64,000 nucleotides of DNA. Source: Xestospongia muta (taxonomy: Eukaryota; Porifera; Demospongiae; Haplosclerida; Petrosiidae). The position numbers and the translations under genes are program-made. Below are positions 11,880 to 22,544 of this stretch, piece after piece. Below the pieces are notes generated by a model. The model was not told the origin of the DNA. It saw only the letters and a list, made by a program, of their open reading frames with translations, and searched no databases. The DNA lies in the NCBI GenBank assembly GCA_963693285.1, contig OY848917.1:34979245-35043244 (forward strand), read 5' to 3'. How positions within the stretch are numbered: the stretch's first letter is position 1; each line of letters begins with the position of its first letter.

Positions 11880-12225
11880 AAGAAATAGGTTAATGTCACC
11901 ACCTATCAGTTAAAACTAACAAACATGGGACATTACCATGTATAACATTACTATCATTGTAATGGTACTACCATTGCTATCATCAGTCTTAGTTACTTTT
12001 GCTGAGAGAACCATTTTCATTACTGTTGCCATTATCATTGTTATATTAAAAATTTCTATATTTAATTATTTTTAAAAGTTATGCATAAACAATGTCCTAA
12101 TGCTGAATAAGATTTCCTTTAACATTGTATATGACCATCTGTCCTGGTACCTTAAGGAAAAGAAGTGATATTGTTGAATAACATATATATAATGTTTATG
12201 TTTACTTTTTTATTATGTTTACTCT
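11880..12225. repeat. Inter-gene repeat of the tandem family
   Basis: A+T-rich DNA with imperfect runs built from CATTACTATCATTGTAATGG-like words. The same stretch recurs at 12.98-13.33 kb, 17.0-17.27 kb and in part at 17.73-17.84 kb. It lies upstream of the Ser/Gly-rich exon on the minus strand, so it may be an intron or promoter region duplicated with the gene. Confidence 0.7.
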
Positions 12226-12226
12226 T

Positions 12227-12985
12227 GAAGCTGGTCCTCTTTGGCTTTTTCCGATGAAGAAGCTAGAAGAAGACAGATATTATTACATTTATTGCACACT
12301 ATATTATATATACTTACCCCAAGAGCACCAGCATGATAATGACAGACTAACTGTCCTATGCTTTTGGTGCCTATGCATAAAGCTATAGGAGCAGTTAGTC
12401 TGCATGTACCATTCCCATAACCTTTTCCCACCTTCTGACATCCAGTTCCACAGCTGTGCAAATGGACGTACTGACTGTCACGCCAGATGTGAGCAAGGTG
12501 ATTAAAAAGCATGTTTGTTCTGTTGAGGACAATTCAATTCAGGTATTTTAGCCTCTTTGACTGTGGGCATGTTTATTGACCCAGTTCTGGTACTACCAGT
12601 AAAACCAGTAATGATGCTTAGTAATGATGCTCCCAGTACTGACACCACTACTTGCACTATTGCGCAGCCCGTCGCTGTTACCAGCACTATTGCTGGGAGT
12701 TCCTTGGCTACCAACATCATTCTCAGCCGCTTGGATCCTACTCTAATAGGTGTACCATTGTCAGTTAATAGCCTTTTTCATCCCAGTCTACTGGAGGAGA
12801 GAGAAGCAGAATGCCCATTACTACCTGATCCGACATGACAAGAGGAAACCATGCTTGACAGGCTATCCTTCAATGAGGTGCCCAGTGCATTTAAGGACTC
12901 ACCAGGAATCCATTGAGTTGCCTCCAATATCTCCCTCAGCCTTGGAAGTATTTGTCTAGCAACTTCACTTGAGCAATCTGATAAA
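12227..12985 (-). CDS. Ser/Gly-rich family, copy 2
   Basis: The first exon (12980-12517) repeats the copy 1 helical start, the Ser-rich stretch and MPTVKEAKIPELNCPQ. A downstream part reads APIALCIGTKSIGQLVCHYH, then A-G-A-L-G before a clean donor (GTAAGT, about 12317). A short terminal exon, 12268-12227, follows an acceptor (CTTCTAG) and reads SSEKAKEDQLQE before a stop. The 3' part therefore differs from copy 1, suggesting alternative ends or exchange between copies. Single-base differences break the frame in places. Confidence 0.5.
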
Positions 12986-13319
12986 GAAATAGGTTAATGT
13001 CACCTGTCAGTTAAAACTAACAAACATGGGACATTACCATGTATAACATTACTATCATTGTAATGGTACTACCATTGCTATTATCAGTCTTAGTTACTTT
13101 TGCTAAGTGAACCATTTTCATTACTGTTCCATTATCATTGTTATTTTTATTATTATGATGTATTAAAAATTTCTATATATAATTTTTTATTTATTTTAAA
13201 GTTATACATAAAAATAAGATTTCCTTTAACATTGTATATGACCATCTGTCCTGGTACCTTAAGGAAAAGAAGTGACATTGTTGAATAACATATATATAAT
13301 GTTTATGTTTACTTTTTAT

Positions 13320-13960
13320 TACATTTACTCTTGAAACTGTTCCTCTTGGGTTTTTTCTGATGAAGAAGCTCGAAGAAGACAGATATAATTACATTTATTG
13401 CACACTATATTATATATACTTACCCCAAGAGCACCAGCATGATAATGACAGACTAACTGTCCTATGCTTTTGGTGCCTATGCATAAAGCGATATGAGCAG
13501 TTAGTCTGCCTGTACCACTCCCACAACCTTTTCCCCCCTTCTGATGTCCAGTTCCACAGCTGTGCGAATGGACGTACTGACTGTCATGCCAGATGTGAGC
13601 AAGGTGATTGAAAAGCATGTTTGTTACATTGAGGACAATTCAATTCGGGTATTTTAGCCTCTTTGACTGTGGGCATGTTTATTGATCCAGTTCCGGTACT
13701 ACCGGTAAAACCAGTAATGATGCTCCCAGTACTAACACCACTACTTGCACTATTGCTCGGTCTGTTGCTGTTACCAGCACTATTGCTGGGAGTTCCTTGG
13801 CTACCAACATCATGTCTCGGCCGCTTGGATCCTTCTCTAATAGGTGTACCATCGTCAGTTGATACCCTTTTTGATCCCAGTCTACTGGAGGAAAGAGAAG
13901 CAGAATGCCCACTACTACCTGATCCGGCATGACAAGAGGAAACCATGCTTGGCATTTATT
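13320..13960 (-). CDS. Ser/Gly-rich family, copy 3
   Basis: Highly similar to copy 2, including the Ser-rich exon (13955-13590), IALCIGTKSIGQLVCHYHAG and the terminal S-S-E-K-T-Q-E-E-Q-F-Q-E exon with its stop near 13333. The 5' end is cut at about 13960 within the Ser-rich exon, where T-rich DNA and an unrelated repeat (13992-14192) begin. The helical start present in the other copies is missing. Confidence 0.5.
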
Positions 13961-13991
13961 GAAATAAGACTCTTTTTTGTTTTGTTTTTTT

Positions 13992-14192
13992 ATCAAAGAT
14001 TATTACACTTGGTGTTATTGCTTTGATATGGGATCAAATGGATGAGGTACCTTGAGCTTGATGGTACATTGGAAATTACAATGGTACACTGCAAAATACT
14101 TTAGTGATTAGCTCAAAGTTAAAGTCTGAGGCAAGATAATACATTCCCCAAATTTGTTATAATGGTAAATGTGTGTATGTGTGTATGTCTAG
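13992..14192. repeat. Dispersed repeat, copy 1 (pair at 20729-20920)
   Basis: About 200 bp beginning TATCAAAGATTATTACACTT and ending in a TGTGTATG run, with a close match at 20729-20920. Both copies start directly after a T-rich tract. The first 38 bp form an imperfect hairpin with TATCAAAG/CTTTGATA arms in copy 1. Confidence 0.85.
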
Positions 14193-15073
14193 ATAGATAA
14201 GACAAGTATCTTTCGATAATAAAGAAGTAAGTTGTGCATATATCCAGACTTGCTGTCAGACAAAACATAAGCTTTTATACCCCAAGGGTTAGGTTTTTCT
14301 TTTATGTATTGCCTGAAGCTAACTCTACCTCTAAAGGAGATTACTGCTTCATCAATAGCTACTTGTCTGTCTGGTGTGTAATTACATTTTATGATTGGTA
14401 ATAACAAATTGATGAATGGCTGTATCTTGCTTTGTCTAGGTCTTGCATCAATCTCACCTACATGAAGCATTTGAAGGATTTGGAGAAAACGGTCTCGTGA
14501 CGTAACTTGGCGAAAGAAAGGAATGTAGACCAATAGTCACAGATGCGCTGTAACTGTATTATTCCCATATTGAGTATTATCCCAATGAACACTTTTATTT
14601 CGTTTATTGTAACTGTTTTCCAGTTTCTATAAACAGAATGTCTCCTGTTGTGCTTTTGTCGCTTGTGCAGAGCATATTCATTGGTTTTGTTAACTAGATA
14701 CTGCCTTACAGCAGAAGTAAAGAAAAGATTAAGACATTGTATCGGTGGTAACCTGTCACTAAGATTAGCAGTACACCTGGTGTTTCAATGAATGGCAGTT
14801 GTACTTGTGGAACGTCAGTTTCTGTATCTATAGTAAAAAATTAGAATAATTGTATCATTTATTTCTTTCCACTTATAACAGAATTCTTTCTGATTTAGTA
14901 TTCTTACTACTTTCTCCTCGTACTCCTCTCCCTCTGGTTACTCCTCTACTTTGTTCCATTCCTCCTCCTGTAGTCACAGCTGACTTGCCTTCATCTTCAC
15001 CTTCACCACTGTCTTCACTTGATTCATCACTACTGCCATTGCTACTCTCACTACTTACTTCTTCCTCTTTCAT
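14189..15073 (-). mobile_element. piggyBac transposase pseudogene (1)
   Basis: Exon 1 starts at 15073 with an acidic leader (MKEEEVSSESSNGSSDES) and continues through GVTRGRGVRGESS to a donor GTAAGA. Joining it to the exon after TTTTTTACTATAG is in phase. The body then needs a frame change near E-T-P-G, reads YLVNKTNEYAL, W-K-T-V-T-I-N-E-I and GIILNMGII, and needs a second change before DRFLQILQMLHVGEI. It ends with VAIDEAVISFRGR (first catalytic Asp) and KPNPWGIKAYVLSDSKSGY. The second and third catalytic residues and the Cys-rich tail are lost at 14189. The acidic leader, the intron and the D-E-A-x-I-x-F-x-G-R block are typical of metazoan piggyBac elements. Confidence 0.88.
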
Positions 15074-15216
15074 ATCATTACATCATCGATCGTCGTTTTT
15101 CTTCTTATCATAATATTACAGTCATAGCCAGTTATCTATAATTCAGTAAAGACACTCTGACAATTTTTGCTTGCCTTTTGCAAAAGATACGTTACTTAGC
15201 AGGCGTTCATAATGAT

Positions 15217-15234
15217 GGATGCAAATTTGCATCC
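15217..15234. promoter_or_regulatory. Perfect 18-bp palindrome containing two overlapping octamers
   Basis: GGATGCAAATTTGCATCC reads the same on both strands. It contains ATGCAAAT on each strand, the classical POU-domain octamer. It lies about 145 bp upstream of the piggyBac start codon at 15073. A role as promoter or transposase-binding site is a guess; the palindrome itself is seen directly. Confidence 0.4.
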
Positions 15235-15419
15235 GCACCATATTTTGAACCATATTTACATAAAATGATAACAGCATAAGTAAACTTTTGTTAATATACT
15301 CACACTGTTATCGGGTGCTCTTTCTAAGCACCCTCTCCCTATGCAGGGTGGTTGGCCACACTGGAAATACTATGATATAGAGTGGATTAATGCATGGTAT
15401 TGACAGTTGAGGATGTTAC

Positions 15420-15631
15420 CTCCTCACTGTTATTTGCTTTGTTTTCTTCATCTTCTTCCGCTTCAATTTCTTGTACAGGCCGCTTTAATGTTACTTATGT
15501 CAAGCATTTCAGTGCATGTGTTCTTACTTCTTCAATGTCAGTCTATGTTATATAAAATTTTAATCAAATAAGATAGATCATTATAAAAATTGCTGTCTTA
15601 CCTCCTCTCCACTAGTTTCAGGTATTGTAGT
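15420..15631 (-). CDS. Two exons of an acidic protein
   Basis: Exon 15631-15602 (TTIPETSGEE) lies between CCAACAG and GTAAGA. Exon 15542-15420 lies between CATAG and GTAACA and reads TDIEEVRTHALKCLT, a TAA stop, then KRPVQEIEAEEDEENKA. Both are phase 0, so they join cleanly. The single stop suggests decay or an undetected splice. The family is unknown. Acidic leaders like this are common at the start of piggyBac proteins, but no transposase body follows in the right place. Confidence 0.4.
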
Positions 15632-16252
15632 CTGTTGGAAAGATTAACAATGTTAAAGGTAACTGCATTTCTTTCCAAGTATTATGTTTCAATTTACTCT
15701 CTTTGCATTGCAATTGAAAATTTGAATAGTGTGAACTTTGGAGGGAATTTCTTGTTATGAATACTACTATCTTCACAATATTTCAATTTAGAACTCTTTA
15801 TGCAACGATTACAGATATACAATAAATTTCCAATATAGGTTTAAGGAGTGCTCTAGTCAATCCTTAGCAGGCAGAATAAACAGAATGATCTAAACCCTCA
15901 GCAAAGAAATAGACAGATGGTGTTGAGAGCTCTTCACACACAACATTTAAAGATATAATAATCACAAAACTATATTTGACCTACCAAAAATGGCATTAAG
16001 AACATGTTTTTATCCTTTCTTCTTTGGCCAAGTACACACATTGCAATATTTAAACTGTATGCTACCATTTGTTCTATGATGGTATCAGTAAATTTAATTA
16101 CATACACTTAAAATCACTTAGCATATAATATAATTTTCTGAGAAAACTTCAAAGATTTTTGTCAAAATCATCAGATGTAATATTTGCTACTAGAGCAAAC
16201 TCCTTAATTAACTGTAACAACCTAAACATCAAATCAATGTTTTTATTCTTAC
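15632..16252. other. No gene recognised
   Basis: A+T-rich DNA between two sets of minus-strand exons. It probably contains introns or intergenic DNA. A plus-strand frame at 16159-16395 is antisense to the better-supported minus-strand exon at 16355-16253. Confidence 0.4.
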
Positions 16253-16360
16253 TTGCATACTATTTGTGGTTGCATAAAACAAGGAAACTCCTCCAAAATT
16301 TCAGAAACATGTGTTTGATCATTTTCAATCCATTTTCTACGAATGGCTACATACATGTAA
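16253..16360 (-). CDS. Single exon, unknown protein
   Basis: The minus strand reads YVAIRRKWIENDQTHVSEIL and then E-E-F-P-C-F-M-Q-P-Q, ending at a GTAAGA donor (16252-16251). The R-x-W, I-L-E-x-x-P arrangement resembles a helical segment found in many transposon-associated proteins of cnidarians and sponges, but I cannot name the domain. It lies downstream (on the minus strand) of copy 4 of the Ser/Gly-rich family and may belong to that gene. Confidence 0.35.
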
Positions 16361-16499
16361 AATATGAAGATGTTTTTATGTATTATTATACCTGATCATT
16401 CTTAACTCAGTCCAATGTTTTGATGTGTACAAAGTTTTGATTGTTTTTACGTTATGTTTATACATGTTTATACAAATCAATATAATAAATGATAGGTGC

Positions 16500-17010
16500 T
16501 CACTTTCACTGTCACCCCAGATGTGAGCAAGGTGATTAAAAAGCATGTTTGTTCCCGTTGAGGACAGTTCTATTCAGGTATTTTTAGCCTCTTTGACTGT
16601 GGGCATGTTTATTGATCCACTTCCGGTACTACTGGTAAAACCAGTAATGATGCTCCCAGTACTAACACCACTACTTGCACTATTGCTCAGCCCATTGCTG
16701 TTACCAGCACTATTGCTGGGAGTTCCTTAGCTACCAACATCATGTCTCACCCACTTGGATCCTATTCTAATAGGTGTACCATCGTCACTTGATGGCCTTT
16801 TTGATCCCGGTCTACTGGAAGAGAGAGCAGCAGAATGCCTACTACTATCTGATCTGGCATGACAAGAAGAAACGATGCTTGACAGACTGTCCCTCAATGA
16901 GGTGCCCAGTGCATTTAAGGACTCACCAGGAATGCATTGACTTGCCTCCAATATCTCCCTCAGCCTTGGAAGTATTTGTCTAGCAACTTCACTTGAGCAA
17001 TCTGTTAAAG
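16500..17010 (-). pseudogene. Ser/Gly-rich family, copy 4
   Basis: The exon starts at about 17001 after the same TTTAACAG acceptor as the other copies. It carries the helical start and a Ser-rich stretch with KRPSSDDGTPIRIGSKW, but has a stop near 16730 where the others read through. The following S-T-G-S-I and M-P-T-V-K-E segment is still recognisable at the DNA level to about 16520. The C-terminal half is absent. Confidence 0.55.
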
Positions 17011-17279
17011 AAATAGGTTAATGTCACCACCTATCAGTTAAAACTAACAAACATGGGACATTACCATGTATAACATTACTATCATTGTAATGGTACTACC
17101 GTTGCTATCATCAGTCTTAGTTACTTTTGCTGAGAGAACCAATTTCATTACTGTTGCCATTATCATTGTTATTTTTATTATTTTGATATTTTAAGCATTT
17201 CTATATTTAATTAGTTAATTTAAAGTTATGCCTAAAAAATGTCCTAATGTTGAACAAGATTTCCTTTAACATTGTGTAT

Positions 17280-17720
17280 TATAACAGAGTTGCCAGGTTG
17301 TAAAATGCAGCAATTGCTCACCATGTACACCAGTATGGAGCACACATTGGGTTTCACACTGCTTCCCAAGATTGTTTAGTCGGAGTAACCAGTAATGATG
17401 CTGCCAGTACTAACACCACTGCTAGCACTATTGCTCGGTCCATCCCTGTTGCCATTAATGCCAGGAGTTTCTTGGCCGCTTAGATTCGCCTCGAATACGT
17501 GTACTAGCTTTGGTTGATGGCCTTTCTGAGTCTATTGGAGGAGAGAGCAGCAGAATATCCACTACTATCTGATCCAGCGTGACGAGGAAACGATGCTTGA
17601 CAGGCTATCCCTCAATGAGGTGCCCTGTGCATTTTAGGAGTCCATTGAGTTTCCTCCAATATCTCCTTCAGCCTGGGAAGTATTTGTCTAGCAAGTTCGT
17701 TTGAGCAATCTGTTAAAGAA
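17280..17720 (-). pseudogene. Ser/Gly-rich family, copy 5, internally deleted
   Basis: Positions 17396-17715 match the Ser-rich exon at lower identity. Positions 17283-17395 match the C-terminal part of copy 1 (11057-11205), and the two are joined directly, so about 300 bp found in copy 1 are missing. Several frame changes are present. This copy links the two halves of copy 1 and supports the view that they form one gene. Confidence 0.55.
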
Positions 17721-19040
17721 ATAGGTTAACGTCATCTTTCAGTTAAAACTAACAAACATGGGACATTTCTATGTAATACATTCTAATCATTGTAATGGTA
17801 CTACCATTGCTATCGTCAGTGTTGCCATTTTAGTTACAAATAATGAAAATCAAACCCCTTTCTACTTTAGTCTACTTATACTTAAGTTGAACCAACTTCA
17901 ACTAACTAAAGCCATTGTAATGGATGGTCTAAATTATGTAACACAAAGCAACTGCCGAGAGAGCAAAAGTAATGATAACCGAGTCCAATCAACTGTAACT
18001 AGCTAAAACTCTTGTAGCAGATTGCACACAATGTTTGAGCCCTAATAATTATAATTAGCAAACGAAATGAACAATAAATCACATCATTCAAAAAGGAGAA
18101 TGTTGTGTCTAAACCAATCTACATTCAGCACAAGAGCAATCGTACTTAATGACAGTTTTTAACGTTCATGAACTGTTTCCATATTTCACAATCATAAACA
18201 TTAATTAAGGAAGCAGTGTTGTGGGAAATTGCAACTGAGGTATGAGTTGAAAGTTGAGTATGGTTTCATGATTTTGAATACTTCAGACATAAACTTGAAC
18301 AAATCATCAATGGCATTGTCTGGTAAGTAGTACTGGCCTTGTAGGCGAAGAAGAAAATCCAAGTAGATAAAGTGGTAGCTGAAATGAAGTTTTCACTCAA
18401 GGTTATGTTCAATGATATTGTCGCACTAGTCCATCACTCCTTTCCTCTTCAACATCACTGTCATTATCACCATCCCAATGTTCCACTATAAATAAGAACA
18501 AATAATGTTGAATAGCATAAAACCATATGTATTATATGGGTAGACATAGTTGCCATTCATTACTGTGAATTGTTGTTTACGTTATGACACTATCTCAAGT
18601 TATAAGCATTCATATAACTCTTGTCAGTGTGAGATATTATAATTGATAAAAGATATATAAGATGGGTCAACACAGTGTTACGTTATTGTTACAATTATAT
18701 ATGCCAACTGCAGTGAGACTTGTGGCTGAGCAATACATTGAAAATGATCATCTCAATGTGATGTAACACTAACTCTATTAATAATATATTTTATTGACTC
18801 TTACCAGTTTGTTCCAGTGCATGTATATGTACATGTATCCCTACTGCTTATCATGACGAAGGTTGTGATATGGCTGTAGCCGAACTTGCCTCACTTTATC
18901 TGGATATAGCTTTGACAGGAATTCCATGGACTTCGCCTAGTAAGTGGTTAAATAAAGTGGTTAGAGTTCATGGTTAGACATTAAAGTAATTTGACTTCCT
19001 ATTATACATATACACATAAATAGGTTTCATATAGTAACTT
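17721..19040. other. Stretch without a recognised gene
   Basis: A minus-strand acidic segment (VEHWDGDNDSDVEEERSDG) follows an acceptor at about 18485. A plus-strand stretch at 18855-18940 has a codon-like A-V-A-E-L-A-S-L-Y-L-D-I-A reading. Neither can be tied to a family. Confidence 0.3.
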
Positions 19041-19043
19041 ACT

Positions 19044-19250
19044 CTTATAAAGATTTCATGATATTGTAAACCTTGTCTTGAATGTTTTTGGGCGACATTC
19101 TGGTATCCAATGTATGACTTGCAAGAAATTTGCAACACATTTCCAGTGGTGGTTTGGAAAGTTTGTCGCCTTTAAGAAATTGACCAAAAAATGATTTAAT
19201 TTTTGTGGTATCACTTTCAGTAAAGGGAAGTCATTTTCCTAAAGTAGAAA
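19044..19250 (-). CDS. Terminal exon of an unknown helical protein
   Basis: The minus strand reads LPFTESDTTKIKSFFGQFLK, then CCKFLASHTLDTRMSPKN and IQDKVYNIMKSL before a stop near 19045. The pattern (a run of small helices, a Cys-Lys-Phe-Leu segment, then I-Q-D-K-V-x-N-I) resembles the conserved C-terminal module of many invertebrate proteins whose function is not known to me. An upstream acidic exon (about 19350-19290) could belong to it. Confidence 0.4.
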
Positions 19251-19431
19251 TGATAGTTTTGCTTGTTTACCTAGATAATGCTACCTTTTTCAACGGACGT
19301 TTCTACTAGTGATGATGATGATGATAAATCTTTTTGAGTTAATTTTGACGAATTATCAATACCTACAAATATGAAAAACATTTGCTTAAATAATCAAGTG
19401 TTACATCAAAATGAATATTCGAGGTTTCTGT

Positions 19432-19770
19432 CTAAAATTCTGCATTTTTGGTTAGGACTTGCTGAATGCTGAATACTAAGTGTTGCCTTATTTTCAAGCC
19501 GTCCCAACACAGAATTGTGGGAGACCATTTTAATATTAACGTCTGGTGACAACTCCGTGTTTTCCCTAGTAGCATTCTTAGTGAACTGTTGGGTGTGTAC
19601 TCACATGTTGAACCAGTCAGTACATTGGTTCTGAACATTTACCTATGCTTGTTAGGTAGTCAATGGACATAGGAGTCAGAGTATTTGTATAACCCCACAT
19701 ACCACAACAATTGAATGCACAGAATGCTTTCAACTGCCATAATGTCTTTGACAATGCTGTAAGAAAGCAG
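19432..19770 (-). pseudogene. PARP-type catalytic fragment, copy 2
   Basis: About 270 bp align with 6430-6715 in the same orientation: the MFRTNVLTGSTC segment corresponds to the M-F-I-A-N-V-L-T-G-S-T-C stretch of copy 1, followed by a frameshifted equivalent of its H-N-S-V region. Frames are interrupted, so it is non-functional. The same 3' neighbour words (CATGTTAA, TTCAGGTTG) occur beside both copies, so a unit larger than the exon was duplicated. Confidence 0.55.
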
Positions 19771-19962
19771 TAACACGTACATGTTAACCTTTGTTCAGGT
19801 TGACTTCATGTTCTTTGTCATGACGAACACTCTTCGAAACTATTGTGTGTGTTAGTGTTTTCACAGTTATTATTGTTCCATTGTTCCTTCCTTTGACAGA
19901 TTGCTGTTAGTGATATCTTTCTACAGAGAGGTGACGATGTTTCCATATACAGTCACCTCTTA

Positions 19963-20290
19963 CCTTGTTAAATTTCTTTTAGATAAGTTTGCGACATAAA
20001 CTTGAAATTTTGAGACGTAACTATTGTGGCTGGCTGCATGCATCCATACCTTCATGCCATATTTTACTGGTTTATTTGGCATGAATTGTTTCAAAGAACT
20101 TTGCCCCTTATATGGAATCATAGCTCCATTAATTGTGTATTCGCAATGAGGATTATACACTGCAAGGAATCTCTCTCCTATGAGATTTAACACATGCCTC
20201 CCTTTTCCAATCTTGTCATAGTTGTGAAAACCTGGCAGTGGTAATAAGCTGTTATCGTTGAAATGAAGTTGTCTGCATATATGAAGTAAT
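19963..20290 (-). mobile_element. piggyBac transposase fragment (2)
   Basis: The frame reads QLHFNDNSLLPLPGF, K-I-G-K-G-R, IGERFLAVYNPHCEYTING, then AMIPYKGQSSLKQFMPNKPV and KYGMKVW, ending VSKFQVYVANLS. This is the block around the first catalytic Asp of piggyBac. Here the expected D-E before A-M-I-P is N-G, so the catalytic Asp is lost. No N-terminal exon or C-terminal Cys-rich region is attached. Confidence 0.88.
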
Positions 20291-20599
20291 TTATTATTAA
20301 TTGTCTTTACATATCAAATGCATTAATATAATATCATTTACAATTGTCATGGTATCATCTAATAATTATATTCACTAAAACTCACTTAATTTTCTAAGAC
20401 ATTGTTATCTTTCGTTTCCTCCTATATAAATAGTTGAAAAAAGTTAATAATAAATATGATATGAACCGAGTGCTACCAATCTTGTGAAGTTTTTTTAGAG
20501 CCTTCGGATTAAAGTGCATGGATAATTAATTAAAAGAAGCTTACTTGACTGTCAGTAAATCTGTAATAGCCAAAATTTCCATTGCTGATGTGACAAGTG

Positions 20600-20690
20600 T
20601 GTGCTGCTTCCCACAACCCATCCATCCTGTTGTACAGCATATTTTTTTTGGGACCTTGCTAGCCAGCCTTGCACTTGAAATTAGACTTTT
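20600..20690 (-). repeat. Short coding-like repeat shared with 32700-32880
   Basis: On the minus strand the segment encodes Y-A-V-Q-Q-D-G-W and V-V-G-S-S-T-H-L-S. The piece at 32790-32706 reads YAVQQVGLQPDALWVMGSDI and ends at a GTGAG donor. Both belong to one protein family I cannot name. This copy is internally shortened. Confidence 0.4.
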
Positions 20691-20728
20691 TTGTTTTTTT
20701 TTTGTTTTTTTTTTGGGGGGGGGGGGGG
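20691..20728. repeat. Homopolymer junction, T-rich run then 14 G
   Basis: A T-rich tract is followed by 14 consecutive G (20715-20728), then directly by the dispersed repeat that also occurs at 13992. Long G runs are error-prone in sequencing, so the exact length is uncertain. Confidence 0.9.
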
Positions 20729-20920
20729 TATCAAAGATTATTACACTTGGTGTTATTGCTTTGACATGAGATCAAATGGATGAGGTACCTTGAACTTGAT
20801 GGTACATTGCAAATTACTTCAGTAATTAGCTCAAAGTTAAAGTCTGAGGCAAGATGATACATTCCTTTTTCATGTTACCAAATTTGATACAATGATAAAT
20901 GTGTGTATGTGTGTATATAG
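20729..20920. repeat. Dispersed repeat, copy 2
   Basis: Matches 13992-14192 in the same orientation with small differences, and ends at a TG-rich microsatellite (about 20905-20947). Confidence 0.85.
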
Positions 20921-20939
20921 TATATATATATGTGTGTGT

Positions 20940-21127
20940 GTGTGTGTAGAGGTATCTACACACATCAATCTTATCAGCAGATAAAAATAAAAGGCATCAG
21001 CTGTACTTAAAAAAGGTTCTTGAGTACATTTGCAATTGTTGAGTTCCTTGAAATAGTCATAGACATGCACAAAAACCTCCTTTGTTTGAGTATTGAATCT
21101 CTTTCCCATTGGCATCTTTACTAACAC
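20940..21127 (-). mobile_element. Possible N-terminus of an IS630/Tc1-type transposase
   Basis: The frame reads MGKRFNTQTKEVFVHVYDYF and K-E-L-N-N, a basic start followed by a helix. It resembles the first helix of the DNA-binding region of IS630/Tc1 elements in invertebrates. It then runs into a TG-rich microsatellite. No catalytic region follows, so the call is tentative. Confidence 0.35.
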
Positions 21128-22094
21128 AAGAGAAAACGTGTTTGTTCACATGATATACACGTGAACAAATAATGAATACAATTAAAATGCACTTCCCACT
21201 AATTGAAGAGGAAATACCTCACCTTAGATTCCCATGTATAAAACACCTTTCTTTAATATGGGGCTCTTCTCAACTCGGATATACTATAGTATCTAGACCA
21301 TTTAGTCAGTAACCCTGGTTTACTTATATTCTGTCCTAGTTTAGAAGAGTCATTCGGCTTTCTGGTACTATGAGAAAGTAACTACCTATAAAACTCTGTA
21401 AATTTTCAATGGCACAGCTTCAACATACTTCAAATTTTTGCGCTTTCGAAGATTTACAAATAAGTGTTAATATGTCATCCTCAACTCTTTCTTTTTGTAC
21501 ATTCCCCATTCTTTGTATTTTTATTGTGGTCAATCTATCATTTTCATTCCTTTATATAGCATTCAGACTTACACAGGCATCAACCTGCCCTAACCAAGGT
21601 CCACTTATGTCAGCAAAAACAATTAAGCCAGACCAAGTTCCTCCTATGTATGTTATTTTTTACAAGGTGCATCCAAAAAAAACACCAAAACAAAAAAAGG
21701 CTTTACTTGAAAGGCGTCGGCTATTGCATTGTCAAACAAATGACTTATTTTCAGCAATTAACATTATACAATCACTCACTCTAGTATCCATCATTGCTTT
21801 AATAATCATTTCCTTTGATTCATCATGATCAACTACATCAACCTGAGCAGACACATGCAATTCAATATCACCATTTCTGGTATATTCCTCTTGATAAAGT
21901 TAATTATGCAAACCAATTTAATTATACTCACAATTGAAGCTCACCTTCTTGGCTTGAGCCTCCAGAATCTTTCACAATACTTGGAGTTTCTACCATATTA
22001 TGGTTTGAAGAAGTCGAAATAGTAATAACCAATTAAATGTATGTACTTACTACCTAAACCCTAAAATTCAGATATAAGAGACATGACCACATTA

Positions 22095-22380
22095 TGAGCC
22101 AGGCCGTGCTCTGGAGATGCATTTCATTCTTTTCCTATGTGATGCTTATCTTACCTGTGCATTAATGAACATTCCACACATACCCAGTAACAGAGTCAGC
22201 AGCCACCCACACTTTGATACCCCACTTTATAGGCTTCTTGGACATATATTGAATCCAGCTGAGCCTATCCTTGAACCTAATCATGCTCTCATCAACTGCT
22301 ATATTTTTAAAGGTGTGTAGGCTGATTTAAAAGCTGTAACAATAAGATTAAGTAGAAGGCAACATAGTTGTTGCTACCTT
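22095..22380 (-). mobile_element. piggyBac fragment (3a) in duplication copy 1
   Basis: After a short intron ending TTGTTACAG, the minus strand reads F-K-S-A-Y-T-P, needs a one-base shift, then IAVDESMIRFKDRLSWIQYM and KPIKWGIKVWVAADSVTGYV. This is the piggyBac block with the first catalytic Asp (in V-D-E-S-M-I). A stop follows at V-H. The same fragment is at 37180-37440. Confidence 0.85.
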
Positions 22381-22544
22381 GTTCGGGCATTTTAGTTGAA
22401 TCATTTGGAGGGAAGTACTTCATTAATAACTCGAATCTTAAGACAATACTTCCTATTTGTGCCTGATCATTGCTATGCAAATTTTTAAATTTTTCTCTTT
22501 TTACACCATGAGTCCTATAAAAGGAAAGGTAAAATTAAGAACTT

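Noticed and set aside
14850..15113. Ser/Leu-rich plus-strand frame
   Set aside because: It is the antisense of the acidic piggyBac leader exon at 15073.
20715..20728. G14 tract as a possible G-quadruplex or regulatory site
   Set aside because: It borders a T-rich run and a repeat boundary; a sequencing or assembly artefact is at least as likely, so it is listed only as a homopolymer.
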